A stretch of 64,000 nt of DNA from Tridacna crocea (Eukaryota > Mollusca > Bivalvia > Cardiida > Cardiidae): positions 45,023,159 to 45,087,158 of the forward strand of contig OX031059.1 in the NCBI GenBank assembly GCA_943736015.1, read 5' to 3'. Under the pieces are notes generated by a model. It was given only the letters and a program-made list of their open reading frames with translations. It made no database searches and was not told where the DNA came from. The translations under genes and the position numbers were made by a program. Shown here piece by piece: positions 31,501 through 39,724 of the stretch. Numbering within the stretch: the stretch's first letter is position 1; each line of letters starts with the position of its first letter.

Positions 31501-34500
31501 GCCTTTAGAAAACATTGTGGGAAAAGGAGAAAATGCTGGTAACCAGCATTTTCTCCTTTTCCCACCATGTTTTCTACCCTATCAAGGACAATTTTCATAG
31601 TCTGAGCTACCTTTAATTAACAATGTAATGCATCATCTTTCACTAAAATCGACGACACTTTTGTAAATGAAGCCAGGCTTGACTGAATGAGTGATGCATT
31701 TGTGTAACTTTCAACATGATATCAGTCATACCAATTTGATAAACTATAATATTCTTAATTTCTGGAGTTTTTACTTTTACCAATATCTGAAGTAACATGC
31801 ACATGGACATCCCAACAAAACCCAGAGAGAACTGATTTGTAGTTATGGATTACTTGTATTATGCATTAAATTAACCACTGAGTCATGAAGTAATCCTGAA
31901 GCCCTTTATAGCTGTTCAGCTGAATAAAAATCAGGACATTACTAATGTCACATGGTATAGAAGGACTGTATAGCCCTAGGTGTCAATACCAAATTCAGTC
32001 ACACAAGAACAGCAGTACTTATCTCAATTGTCTACTTTGTCCTACAGAACATTTTTAAGAATTCCACTCCATTTTTAACCCAGTCTATAATGATGGGTTC
32101 ATTCAAGATCAAGATGAGACAGCAAAATCTTTTTACAGTATACCAGTAATCTTGTATCTACAATGGTTCTCTGGGTAGATGGCTTGTGAGTTTGGGTAGA
32201 GGTGAACCACTGAAACGGTAATACATACATTCAATTTTCACTAACCAGTCATGTAAATAAGAATATGGCTTTTGAAATAAAATCTGTTTTACCTAATCAA
32301 AGCTGTCGATGCGCCATAAAACAACATTCATTCATTCATTCATTATGTTTTACCTAATTAAGTTACCTGAAAGCAGATGGCCAAATTCTGTGTCTACTGG
32401 AATGGAATGATGAAAAGTCAGAAACCAAGGCTAATCTGCATCTTCATAGTATGATTCTGTTTGTGTATCACTCTGTCGGAGGATCCATTTGCATTGGCCA
32501 GAGAATTGCAAAATAGTTCCCTCTGTACTCTGAAATATCAATTACAAAACAAGTGAGAGCTCCAAATATTGTTTAAACCTTTACCAAACGACAAAAATTT
32601 TAGACTGGTTCAAACTGAAAGCACTTGCAGACGACAAAGTAAACGCTTCTCAAGAATTGAAATTTGCTTCCATCAGGTTAGAAAACATTGCAGGAAAAGG
32701 AGAAAATGCTGGTTACCAGCATTTTCTCCTTTTCCAGCAATGTTTTCAAAATATTTCTTTCTCAGGGTCGTTAAAAGTAGGGATTGTATGGTAAAGGGTT
32801 AAACATTTTATGAAGGTTAAACTCTTTGGTTACATGAAAATGACTGGGGAAACGAAAGTGACCTACACATCAGTTTTTAGAGGTGTTTCTTAAGAGTTCT
32901 TCCACATTAGAAGAGGCCCGCCCGGGTGGCTCGGTGGTGTGACCTGGTGGTTGTGAGTTCGATACCCGGTTGAGGCAAACTTTCTTTCTGGCGTACTTTC
33001 GCCTCTCACCTCTGCTGAAGCATGTGAGAAAAGTAGTCGGTGGCTTTGGAAAGAAAGTAGTGTTAGTAGTGGTATGAGAAAGCCAAGAAACACATGTGCA
33101 TCACCGACCGCCATGATATGACCTTAGCTGTTAAAGTGGTGTTAAACTCCAATACAACCAACCAACATTAGAGGAAGTATAGACTTTACATTTCATTAAA
33201 ATTAGATACATGTAGGTCTACAACCTCCAACACAATCAAACAGTGGCTGTATCTCTGGTTCAAAAATAAAATCATAAGGGCCATACTACATGTACCACAT
33301 GTTTTAAGGAGTCCTTCAGTAGTCCCACCTAACGTTATGTGTACAAATCGTTATGAAAATTACATACATACATTAGTTCTGCAAGGACAATAGTTGAAAA
33401 TTGTCCAAGAAGAGCCCTTAACAAATCTGAGAGTAATTATGGACAAACCAGCAACCTGATTCTAATCTTTCCCCTTATCATTATCATGGGTATGCCTAGT
33501 GACTTAGTAATATACAGTGCTAAAAGCTTGGAAGTGTTTCTGTTTCATCAAACCGACCCACAGTAGCTTAGTCAGTAGCATGCAGCACTTGAGAAAGAGT
33601 GGGTCGTGGGTTCAATCCCAAGCTCAGAAAATTTCTTTCGGTGGATTGATGATAGTCCCTTGTGACAGGATTCATTCTTCTCCCACCTCTGACCATAGTC
33701 TTGACAATGGCTATATGGGATAACAGCCAGTGGCCTGGAAAGAAAATTGTGCAGACAACTTGTAAAAGAGACTCCTGGAAAGCATGGACAAGTGCACTGG
33801 CTGTCACAATATAACTGAAATAATGTTGGAAAAAGTGTTAAATAGCATACAATCAATCAATCTTTTCCCTCAATTTTCATCTATAAAATTTGCATTGGTA
33901 TGTATCCCATAGCTTGCAAGAAGTAATGTATGCAATGTACATAAGAATATAATCCTGCTCAAAATTTTCCAAAGCCATTTCTCAGTGGCGTTAGAACTAG
34001 GCATTAGACTAGATTTAGATCTATAATTAACCCATTACCACTCAATCACTACTTTTGACGCCCCTGGAAAAGAAGCCTTTTAAAAACATTGCAGAAAAAG
34101 TGAAAATGCTGGTAACCAGCATTTTCTCATTCTCCCACAATGTTTTCTACCTAATCAATTGAGCCACACTGAAATTGTTGTCTGCAAATGCTTTCAATTT
34201 GGACAGAGCTCAAATTTTGTCGTCTGGTAAAGAGTTCAACCCTCAATAAACATGTTTTGAGTATAACCGCACCCTCTGAACTCAGGTTTAAGCATTACGT
34301 TACTATCTATGTATTAGAATCAATCGAAACTGGGTCAACGAGGCTGGAATATCCGAGGATCAGACATAATTATGCACATTTAATCTTTGCAATACCTGCG
34401 CAGAAAATGGGTCAATCGAGTGCTGAATTGTGCATAAAAATGATCATTTTTATCAAACCATCCCATATTCATGGATCGAAAAGTTCTTCATGTTCTATAA

Positions 34501-37072
34501 CAATAGTAAATGGAGGTGACTTACCGATCGTGAACAGGTTTCCGTGCGAACTGAAATCCGCATCTGTTTTCCGGCTTTTCGCTCATTCTTTTTATTTGCA
34601 TGGGGTTTTTAGTCGAAAGCAATTTCTAAAATAGACGCCCGTTTGTTCTGCTGTATTGCCCTTTGCAAGACTTCAGCGAATTCGGTTAATAAACTTGCTC
34701 CCCTGTCGAATTTGAACCTTCACGGTCCTCCATTTTGTATTTTCGTTTACCTTAGTTTCAGGCTGTCACGTGATCATTACGTCATGGTCATCGATGTAAA
34801 CAAAAATTTAGTCGGCTTGGTTGGATTTGTACTAGATTTAAATTTAATTCTTCTGTCAGCGAATGGAACTTTGACCAATCGCACATTTAAAGAGGGTCAA
34901 CCTCATATTAATTTACATACTTTTATATGGTGTAATATGAATTTACTGCTTTTGAACGGCTCCCACTGTTTACATTTGGACGCTATTGTTACTTTAATTG
35001 GCATTGTATTATTCAAATGATGTTTTTTTTTGTATCTTTTGAAACTTTCTTTAGCACTTGGGGTATAGAATACAGTTAAACCTTTGACAAAGTGCTTTTG
35101 AAACTTCGAGGCATCCGAAAACATTGTGTAAAATGGCAAAATTGCTCAAAATTAGCTACTCCATGTCATAATGTAGTGCACATTTATTTTTAATTGCCCC
35201 AGATTTTCTTCTCGGTAGAATCCATTGTTTCTATAGAAAAGGGAATCACATGATTTTTGTTTTGATACATCGCTCTGGTAAATGGTTGAATTCTGACAAA
35301 ATTCTAATTGTTTTTTGTTTGTCCTTAGTGCTTAAATTCACTGATTAATATATAGATGCATTTTATTCCAACCAATTTAAATTCCCATTTAACTCTTTAC
35401 CACACAATCCCTACTTTTAACGACCCTGAGAAAGAAGCCTTTTGAAAACATTGCAGGAAAAGGAGAAAATGCTGGTAGCAGCATTTTCTCCTTTTCCCAC
35501 AATGTTTTCTACCCTTTTCAAGACAAATTTCAATTTTTGAGTCCTACTTAGGCTGTCATTTGCAAATGCTTTTAATTTGGACTAGTCTACAATTTTGTCC
35601 TTTTGTCAAGAGCTAATAATACATATAGTGTGTTGTGTCATGAAAAATTACATTCTTTAGCCAACCCTCTGTGGTAAAATGTTCAGTACCATTTACTATA
35701 TCCTCTATATTTCATGAAAAGTATTTATAGTGTAAATCCATAAAGTGCATCAAATCAAAACCATGTGATTTTCCGCCGTGCTTCTGAAGCTTTTGAAATA
35801 AAACAGAATGATGTCATAATGCAAACATAGATTTCATGATACTTTACCATCTTCATCGCCTTCTTCTGTATCATGGGATGAATTTGGTTTTCCTGTTATA
35901 ACATGAACTGAAAAGAAACCAGGAAGAGTATATAAAAACCAAAGCCTTTCTGAAAAACTATGCTCAGTTACATTCAGTATTGCCTTACCAGTTTGTTATA
36001 AAAAGAAAACAAACTCATGCTAGTTGAAAATAGAAATTGTTTTGAAGATGAATGAAATAGTTGCAACACAATACATATCACAGCAAAAGCATGAGAGTCT
36101 TTGTGCTATTGTGCTCATTTCAGCAACACCACTGCATTTCATATGTTGCAAATTTATCAATACTTTTTCTAAAACAATAAGAACCATATTTATAATCCCT
36201 ATTTCTACCCAGTGATTTAAGCCAGTAAGGTCATGAACAGATACCCTAGTCTATTCTGTAAAGTCATTCAACCATACTGGCTTCATGTGAAAAAACTAAA
36301 AAGTATAACTGAATAAAATTTTAGCACAAAGTTTTGCTCTCTTTGTGAAAGTTAATCATTGTTCAATAATTTGTGCTATTAATGAATGTAAAATTAATGC
36401 TTTCTTGTGATCCAGTGTTCCTTAGATATTCAACAGGTCCAGGTACATCATGTGAAAAAAAGTGTTTTCGTAACATTTCCAAACTCTTCACATCAATACA
36501 TCCAAGTTGATAAAGGATGGAGGAATGTCTTGTTTGAATTTCTGTTAGGCAGAGTGTTTAGAAGCCATGACACTCATCCATCCTTGTCATTTCTCTATAC
36601 TTTTAGGACTCTCCTAGTTTGGAGAGAGCAAAAATGATTTTTCTATGAACACTGTGACATTTTCTTGGCTCTTGGTAGAGTGGAGGGTAAATTAAAGAAA
36701 AGATTGTGGGAAAGGAGAAAATGCTGGTTACCAGCATTTTCTCCTTTTCCCGCAATGTTTTCTGCTCTTCTTAAGTCAAGTTTCAATTTTGGAATCACGT
36801 TTATTTTGTCGTGTGAAAATGCTTTCAATTTGGACAAGTCTAAAAAGGTGTCGTTTGGTAAGGAGTAAATAAAAAAAAGCAACCCTTTGATATTGCAATT
36901 CTATTTCAAATTTAGCATAACCCTTTGGCTTTGCAAACTCACTCTTTTTAAAGGGATTCACACTGTAATTTGTGTACAGTTTCTGGTGTCTTTGTTCCTT
37001 CGTTATAGTTTCACACAATATAGCATTCTGGTGTACAAAATTTGGCGGTTCCTTCTCAAATTTTTGAGCCAT
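19469..37072 (-). CDS. CFAP144: CFAP144 (FAM183 family) cilia- and flagella-associated protein, complete gene
   Basis: Four minus-strand exons: 37072-36943, 35907-35848, 22462-22359 and 19582-19469. They total 408 bases, 135 aa plus TGA, against about 134 aa in human. All junctions are GT/AG and in phase. Landmarks of the family are seen in order: VHQNAILCETITKEQRHQKL (13-32), YSVNPFKKIHVITGKP (36-51), YPQTEAQEVGW (83-93) and DRRLNHFR (105-112). There is no signal peptide or membrane segment. CFAP144 is a small microtubule-associated axonemal protein (established for the family). Intron 2 is 13.4 kb and intron 3 is 2.8 kb, filled with MITEs, SINEs and a Helentron-like element. Its tail faces EBP2; FZR1 starts 11.5 kb beyond its head. 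Confidence 0.93.
19711..19912 (-). repeat. MITE-A, diverged reverse copy
   Basis: Recognisable parts are gctgaacaacaaaatatcag, ggaaaaggggaaattgctat and gggtggtaaagggttt. The centre is deleted. It lies in CFAP144 intron 3. Confidence 0.55.
20056..20284 (+). repeat. MITE-A, full forward copy
   Basis: TTAA is at 20056 and 20281. The hairpin is complete apart from matched cactgt/acagtg changes in the two stem arms. Confidence 0.85.
20301..20528 (+). repeat. MITE-A, forward copy
   Basis: TTAA is at 20301; the right end reads aaagagttgat, one change from TTAA. It lies only 16 bp from the previous copy, in the same orientation, and carries the variant left arm accaaacaatccctggtttt. Confidence 0.8.
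20878..21105 (-). repeat. MITE-A, full reverse copy
   Basis: TTAA is at 20878 and 21102. The stem is intact apart from one A/G difference. Confidence 0.85.
21779..22008 (-). repeat. MITE-A, full reverse copy
   Basis: TTAA is at 21779 and 22005. The copy is very close to consensus, so probably a recent insertion. Confidence 0.85.
22035..22260 (-). repeat. MITE-A, full reverse copy
   Basis: TTAA is at 22035 and 22257. The right stem has small changes (cttcttttccaaaaatgttt). It sits about 100 bp from CFAP144 exon 3. Confidence 0.85.
22359..22462 (-). CDS. CFAP144: CFAP144 exon 3
   Basis: Completes Glu64 and codes residues 65-98: HFKKVISRANLEPVKKY, then TYPQTEAQEVGWITRPL. The YP-TE-QE-GW block is the family's best conserved part. 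The acceptor is attctttcag and the donor GTAAGT, phase 0. Confidence 0.94.
22507..23592 (-). mobile_element. Helentron-like element B, copy 3, six units
   Basis: This is a reverse-oriented full copy. Its tail is at the left (caagagcggcaaactgtcgc, then the cccc aagttgtaaagct gggg stem) and its head at the right (ccgcccgcccgcccgcccgt, gtcccgtctttgacgggcgt). Six units with gggcaataactcaaaaatta lie between about 22560 and 23520. It is in CFAP144 intron 2, just upstream of exon 3. Confidence 0.7.
23608..23815 (+). repeat. MITE-A, diverged forward copy
   Basis: It has TTAA at 23608, a shortened hairpin (gaaaatactggtaccagcat) and a right arm ending near tttggacaggtcc. Confidence 0.65.
24005..24068 (+). 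repeat. Short direct repeat, 25-bp unit, two copies
   Basis: gtaccactctgaatcatttt and gtaccactctgaattatttt are adjacent, each ending acSct, just ahead of a MITE. Confidence 0.6.
24072..24297 (+). repeat. MITE-A, forward copy
   Basis: The left end is ccctgtaccaaacaatcctg and the right end cttggtaaagagtta. The loop differs from A1 (atattggtcactagcaattt). Confidence 0.7.
24532..25023 (-). other. Unassigned 163-codon open frame
   Basis: This is the longest intergenic or intronic frame not explained by a known repeat. It begins MLNSDQNSSIIFSQNKLLNS and contains a Cys-bearing part (CPDQNDESATPIYQ); a second frame overlaps it. I do not recognise it and no splice or polyadenylation context was found. 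The region has more CpG than its surroundings and could instead be a promoter. Chance or a dead element remains likely. Confidence 0.2.
25140..25371 (-). repeat. MITE-A, full reverse copy
   Basis: TTAA is at 25140 and 25368. The left arm has a short insertion (atatttaaagcttacaagtc). Confidence 0.85.
25912..26130 (-). mobile_element. tRNA-derived SINE (type 3), minus strand
   Basis: On the minus strand the head reads tggctcagtggttaaggtat (box A) and ggggttcgaatctcgctcgg (box B). It is followed by a body with gatgggggctcgtccgggat and ends gtcataaataaag. There is no intact tRNA fold beyond the boxes. Confidence 0.65.
26680..26746 (-). repeat. MITE-A, left-end fragment
   Basis: attcactctttatcattaga and aaatttaaagcatttgcagt are the left 60 bp of a reverse copy. 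It is cut off where the next copy begins. Confidence 0.6.
26746..26973 (+). repeat. MITE-A, full forward copy
   Basis: TTAA is at 26746 and 26970. The hairpin loop is ggtaatcagc. Confidence 0.8.
26970..27564 (+). repeat. Compound MITE-A cluster with partial tandem duplications
   Basis: It starts at the TTAA shared with the previous copy. Three left arms (from 26977, 27055 and 27215), two hairpins with the loop ggtacccagc, and a separate right half (27423-27564) are joined head to tail; the cluster ends in TTAA at 27561. Junctions fall inside the element, which suggests replication slippage or unequal exchange rather than separate insertions. Confidence 0.7.
27955..28145 (+). mobile_element. 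SINE body fragment (type 1)
   Basis: It shares ggattgatgatagtcattgt, gacaggattcatttctctct and gaaagcatggataggtgcat with the full SINE at 33553. The tRNA head is absent. Confidence 0.6.
28345..28470. repeat. MITE-A, deleted and decayed copy
   Basis: The ends gaactctttacaggctacaa and tgttgtatgtaaagagttta flank part of a right arm (catctgtaaatactttcaag). Confidence 0.4.
28505..28650 (-). repeat. MITE-A, decayed central part
   Basis: A hairpin trace (aaaatgctagttatcaacat) is followed by cttcttcagggtcgttgaaa and gattgttatct. Confidence 0.45.
28705..28710 (-). terminator. AATAAA polyadenylation signal for the 76-aa candidate gene
   Basis: On the minus strand, ccAATAAAaagc lies about 150 bases past the TGA at 28862. 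Its position supports a real 3' end for that model. Confidence 0.4.
28862..34586 (-). CDS. Candidate small four-exon gene, 76 aa, unknown function
   Basis: Minus-strand exons 34586-34525, 32529-32472, 32209-32144 and 28906-28862 join in phase (2, 0, 0) to 77 codons with TGA. Peptide pieces in order are MSEKPENRCGFQFARKPVHD, VQRELFCNSLANANGSSDR, WFTSTQTHKPSTQRTIVDT and VLNDGKSKVHRQQG. Donors are GTAAGT, GTGATA and GTATAC; the last two are weak. Acceptors are atatttcag, cgtttcag and accttag. A polyadenylation signal follows, and CACGTG and TTACGTCA lie upstream of exon 1. No domain, signal peptide or membrane helix is seen, and I do not recognise the family. The model lies entirely in CFAP144 intron 2 on the same strand. 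Extra or wrong exons are possible. Confidence 0.4.
29366..29580 (+). repeat. MITE-A, diverged forward copy
   Basis: It starts ttaacccttttgaaaacaat, has a hairpin with loop gttggtagccagc, and a right arm running into the next element without TTAA. Confidence 0.55.
29580..29807 (+). repeat. MITE-A2 subfamily copy
   Basis: The ends are ccctttcccaaacaagccct and gtcgtttgggaaagagttaa. The hairpin centre is aaattacccgtaacaagcaattt instead of the A1 centre. Subfamily A2 is also at 31210 and 52994. Confidence 0.75.
29968..30366 (-). repeat. MITE-A, reverse copy followed by a second partial copy
   Basis: TTAA at 29968 and a good hairpin (gctggttaccagc) lead to a right arm that stops near 30160. A second partial unit follows (aacatttgcagatgaaaaat, ttggttaccagcaattcttc) and ends tgtttgggttaa. 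Confidence 0.6.
31210..31434 (+). repeat. MITE-A2, full copy
   Basis: TTAA is at 31210 and 31431. The hairpin centre is a perfect palindrome, gaaattgctcgtaacgagca plus attt, which defines subfamily A2. Confidence 0.8.
31453..31608 (+). repeat. MITE-A, forward copy with lost right arm
   Basis: The left end cccattaccacacactccct and a full hairpin are present. The sequence leaves the family after ctaccctatcaaggacaatt. Confidence 0.7.
32144..32209 (-). CDS. Candidate 76-aa gene, exon 3
   Basis: Twenty-two codons beginning WFTSTQTHKPSTQRTI and ending DTRLL, open in phase 0 between acceptor cgtttcag and donor GTATAC. Confidence 0.35.
32472..32529 (-). CDS. Candidate 76-aa gene, exon 2
   Basis: It completes an Arg codon and codes VQRELFCNSLANANGSSDR. 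The acceptor atatttcag is good and the donor GTGATA weak. Without that donor the frame would read on to a stop after ISLGF. Confidence 0.35.
32573..32802 (-). repeat. MITE-A, full reverse copy
   Basis: TTAA is at 32573 and 32799. The stem carries matched changes (acattgcaggaaaagg / ccttttccagcaatgt), with G-C pairs kept on both arms. Confidence 0.85.
32915..33168 (+). mobile_element. tRNA-derived SINE (type 2), full length
   Basis: The head is cgggtggctcggtggtgtga (box A) and ggttgtgagttcgatacccg (box B). The body has tttcgcctctcacctctgct, gaagcatgtgagaaaagtag and caccgaccgccatgatatga. It ends aatacaaccaaccaac, a short AACC tail. Confidence 0.75.
33553..33862 (+). mobile_element. tRNA-derived SINE (type 1), full length
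   Basis: The head is cagtagcttagtcagtagca (box A) and gggtcgtgggttcaatccca (box B). The body has gtggattgatgatagtccct, gacaggattcattcttctcc and cctggaaagcatggacaagt. It ends caatcaatcaatc, an AATC tail. Confidence 0.8.
34027..34236 (+). repeat. MITE-A, forward copy
   Basis: TTAA is at 34027; the right end reads ctggtaaagagttcaac, so TTAA is lost by one change. The right arm carries a deletion after tacctaatcaa. Confidence 0.75.
34525..34586 (-). CDS. Candidate 76-aa gene, exon 1
   Basis: ATG at 34586-34584 opens MSEKPENRCGFQFARKPVHD and ends in phase 2 at a consensus donor GTAAGT. The surrounding 34.3-34.8 kb is CpG-richer than its neighbours. Two upstream ATGs in other frames would be short upstream frames. 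Confidence 0.4.
34767..34784. promoter_or_regulatory. Adjacent E-box and CRE-like sites upstream of the candidate gene
   Basis: CACGTG (34767-34772) and TTACGTCA (34777-34784) lie 4 bases apart, about 180 bases upstream of the exon 1 ATG. A similar pair (CACGTG 24546, TGACGTAT 24563) occurs at the 24.5-kb CpG-richer patch. Confidence 0.35.
35389..35616 (+). repeat. MITE-A, forward copy
   Basis: TTAA is at 35389; the right end gtcaagagctaataa has lost TTAA. The loop is shortened (gctggtagcagc). Confidence 0.75.
35848..35907 (-). CDS. CFAP144: CFAP144 exon 2
   Basis: Completes Ile44 and codes residues 45-63, HVITGKPNSSHDTEEGDED, with one base of Glu64. It corresponds to HTITRKPMSWHD of the human protein. 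The acceptor is tttcttttcag and the donor GTAAAG. Confidence 0.9.
36699..36869 (+). repeat. MITE-A, 5'-truncated forward copy
   Basis: It starts in the hairpin (attgtgggaaaggagaaaat) and runs through a complete right arm to tcgtttggtaaggagtaa. It lies about 75 bp from the CFAP144 exon 1 donor. Confidence 0.7.
36943..37072 (-). CDS. CFAP144: CFAP144 exon 1
   Basis: Residues 1-43 plus one base: MAQKFEKEPPNFVHQNAIL, then CETITKEQRHQKLYTNYS and VNPFKK. It matches the VHQNAILREL and QKLYTQYHVNP parts of human FAM183A. The donor is GTGAGT. The start is the first in-frame ATG and an in-frame stop precedes it. Confidence 0.93.
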
Positions 37073-38741
37073 ATTTTATTTCTAAATTAATCCAATAGAG
37101 AAAAATACTTCGACACCCAGTGGCCACCATTAATTTATCCGTCGTTAAGTTTGTTGTCAGGTTGCGATTTCCGTTTCCGGTATATGTGTACTTTGCGGCT
37201 CCACTCGAAAAATAAAAAAGTAGAATTACGGGTCCCGTTGTCTTTGTCCATTATTTGTGTTCTCAGTGTGATTAAAGAAAGTTCAAATCAAAAAACCTTT
37301 TTTACGGTATATGGATTATAAACTTAAGATTTCATTTATGTAAATTCGAAATAAAAGCGTTTAAAACTTGTCGTTTCTTTTTACAAAAAAATGTTTCAAA
37401 ATTTTTACGAGATAAAAATACGGACCCAATATTTTAACCTTTTTTTTGTTCTCTACTTTTGATTTTTTAAAAATTTTTGGACAAATGTTAATGGAATTAT
37501 GGAAAAGTAAAATATCTGGTCCCTATGTTTTTGTCTGAATTATGTATGTTATATCCAATCTTTAATAAGGTTAGGCCGACAGGCTGCCAAATATATGCTT
37601 TAAAACGAGACTAAAACAGACCTTAACTTTCATTCAGAATTATCTTTTGCGATGTTTTGATAGAATCAAGAATTTAGCATAAGGACCGGATTTGTAATTA
37701 AAGTCTTTAAATTTCATCGTCGGTCGATCATTTCAGAGACATATTATTCTATTATATTGTAGGCCTATGTAGGCCTACATATCAAAAATTATCCATTATC
37801 ATACTTTTAGAGAACTTCACACTTTCATTTCGAAATAGTTTCCGAGATATTTTCCGAGAAATAAAGGCATAAGCATAGGGGTAGGATCTGTATAATTTAT
37901 GAGATATCTCGGAGGAAATACGAAAATCTTTCTTACTTTTGATCGACAATAATTCTAAGAGTATTTCGATGATCATAATGTGTTTTGTATCATATTAAAG
38001 GGTAAAAAACAGGCTTTAATTTGACACTGAATTCGGAAGAGTCAAGTAATGAATAAATGATTTAGACAGGGGGCCGTTGGGGCCGGGAATTCTGGATTGT
38101 TTTTGGAATAGGGCCCGGAAATATACTTAGCCTATCTATTACAAAGTTCTGTCGTGTGATGGTTTTAGATGAATATCCAATTTTTTTGCGGAGGGGATGT
38201 GGGGGGGGGGGGAAGTGGGAAGGCCAAACAGTCTCAATCGTCGAAAAGCTGAGGAATAACGAAAAACATGGAATTATCGAAACAAGTCGATTTATACTTA
38301 TTTTCTTTATTAATCATTCGTACGCAGCTACGTAACATTAGATATATAAACTTTTTTCTTTACCGCGGTACTTTTTCATGAAACTGAATTCAACCCCTAA
38401 AGTGCTTCTAAGAGCTTAGGTTGTTTTTGTAGCAAATGTAGATTTAGATCGTTATTCATAACACGTGCAGTCTGATGATTGATCTATATACATAAGCAAA
38501 CATATGATATTGCAATTATTTGGGTCTTATTTATGAAATGTATGTTGGATTTAATAACCAGCACTCCAATGAGTTAAGCGTGTATATACATACTCAAATG
38601 TATAACGGTGATTTTTTTAAATAATTGATTGCACCCCCCCTCTCGGATGCGTCAAAATTCAAATAAATTGTTTGTCCTAATTGAATTCACAAGTTGTTTC
38701 AGGGTGTTCCCAGATTGAATTTTTCTGTAGGTCTATGTCCG

Positions 38742-39285
38742 TAAAGGTGGCCCTTTTGATTTTGAGACAAAAATTTTACAAAACAATCATCCTTATACTC
38801 CCAAAGCCTTTTCATTTCCATTCACAAACCCCAGTGGTCGAAAACCATTCATCAAGAGAAAATAGATTTGCTACGGCTCAGGTCGACAACGAGGGGAAAC
38901 ACGGTCTATTTTTACATGAGCTACTTGCTCATTTACATACCGGCAATACACAGACGAAGCTTCAAACATAACGTCCGAAGAAGACATGTATTATTGAAAA
39001 TAATTACATGTTTGTTATGTTATGAAATTTAAGCGCCATTAGTCGCTTGCCAGTCACTTTGCATGCCCACAGTGCTTTTTTTTTTTAATTTCTGGCTCGA
39101 AATATAAAAATACCTTATGAGGCCACGTAGCCTTTTAAGGGAACACCATCAAAACCCCTTTCTTTTGTAATTTTATGATTCTTAAAAGGTGATGATTTGT
39201 ATTGTTTTTTTTTTATTTAAATTCCAGTGATACATATACTTTTTAATTTGGTGAGATGTAAAAAAATCTAAATACCCACCTTTAA
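38742..39285 (-). mobile_element. Repeat D, copy 2
   Basis: Its left end taaaggtggcccttttg and right end aatacccacctttaa are the inverted termini. The interior is the reverse complement of 4674-5221 with scattered changes. Open frames in it (for example 38681-38971) are incidental. Confidence 0.7.
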
Positions 39286-39495
39286 AAGATGGAGACCAAC
39301 GGTTACTTTAGATGCAGGGGTTCAGGGCCGGGATATACATCCTTTATGCGGGGCTGGGATGAAGTTGTGTTTCGTACCCTCGTACTAGATGAAAAAAATA
39401 ATTTGTCATTTTTACCTATGGTAATCTATTTTTTTTATATGTATATTTTTTCTTTTTCTCCTTCAGCGATGATCTAATTGTGTACTAATACAAGG

Positions 39496-39724
39496 TTATC
39501 CCATTACCACACAATTCCTACTTTTGACACCCCTGAGAAAGAAGCCTTTAGAAAACATTGCGGGAAAAGGAGAAAATGCTGGTAACCAGGATTTTCTCCT
39601 TTTTCAACGATGTTTTCTACCCTTCACAAAATAAATTTCAAATTTTCAGTCACTTTTCTTTTGTCATCTGCAAATGCTTTCGATTTGGACAAACCTATAA
39701 TTTTGTTGTTTGGTAATGAGTTAA
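39496..39724 (+). repeat. MITE-A, forward copy
   Basis: The left TTAA is mutated to TTAT; the right TTAA is at 39721. One stem arm has changes (ccaggattttctcctttttc). Confidence 0.8.

Noticed and set aside
32332..32345. ATTC microsatellite
   Set aside because: Only about four units; too short to be meaningful.
33553..33625. tRNA genes (also near 7485, 26060, 32915, 41266 and 56801)
   Set aside because: Box A and B motifs are present but acceptor stems do not pair and SINE bodies follow, so they are SINE heads.
38681..38971. 96-codon plus-strand frame
   Set aside because: It covers repeat D, and the other D copy does not keep the frame.
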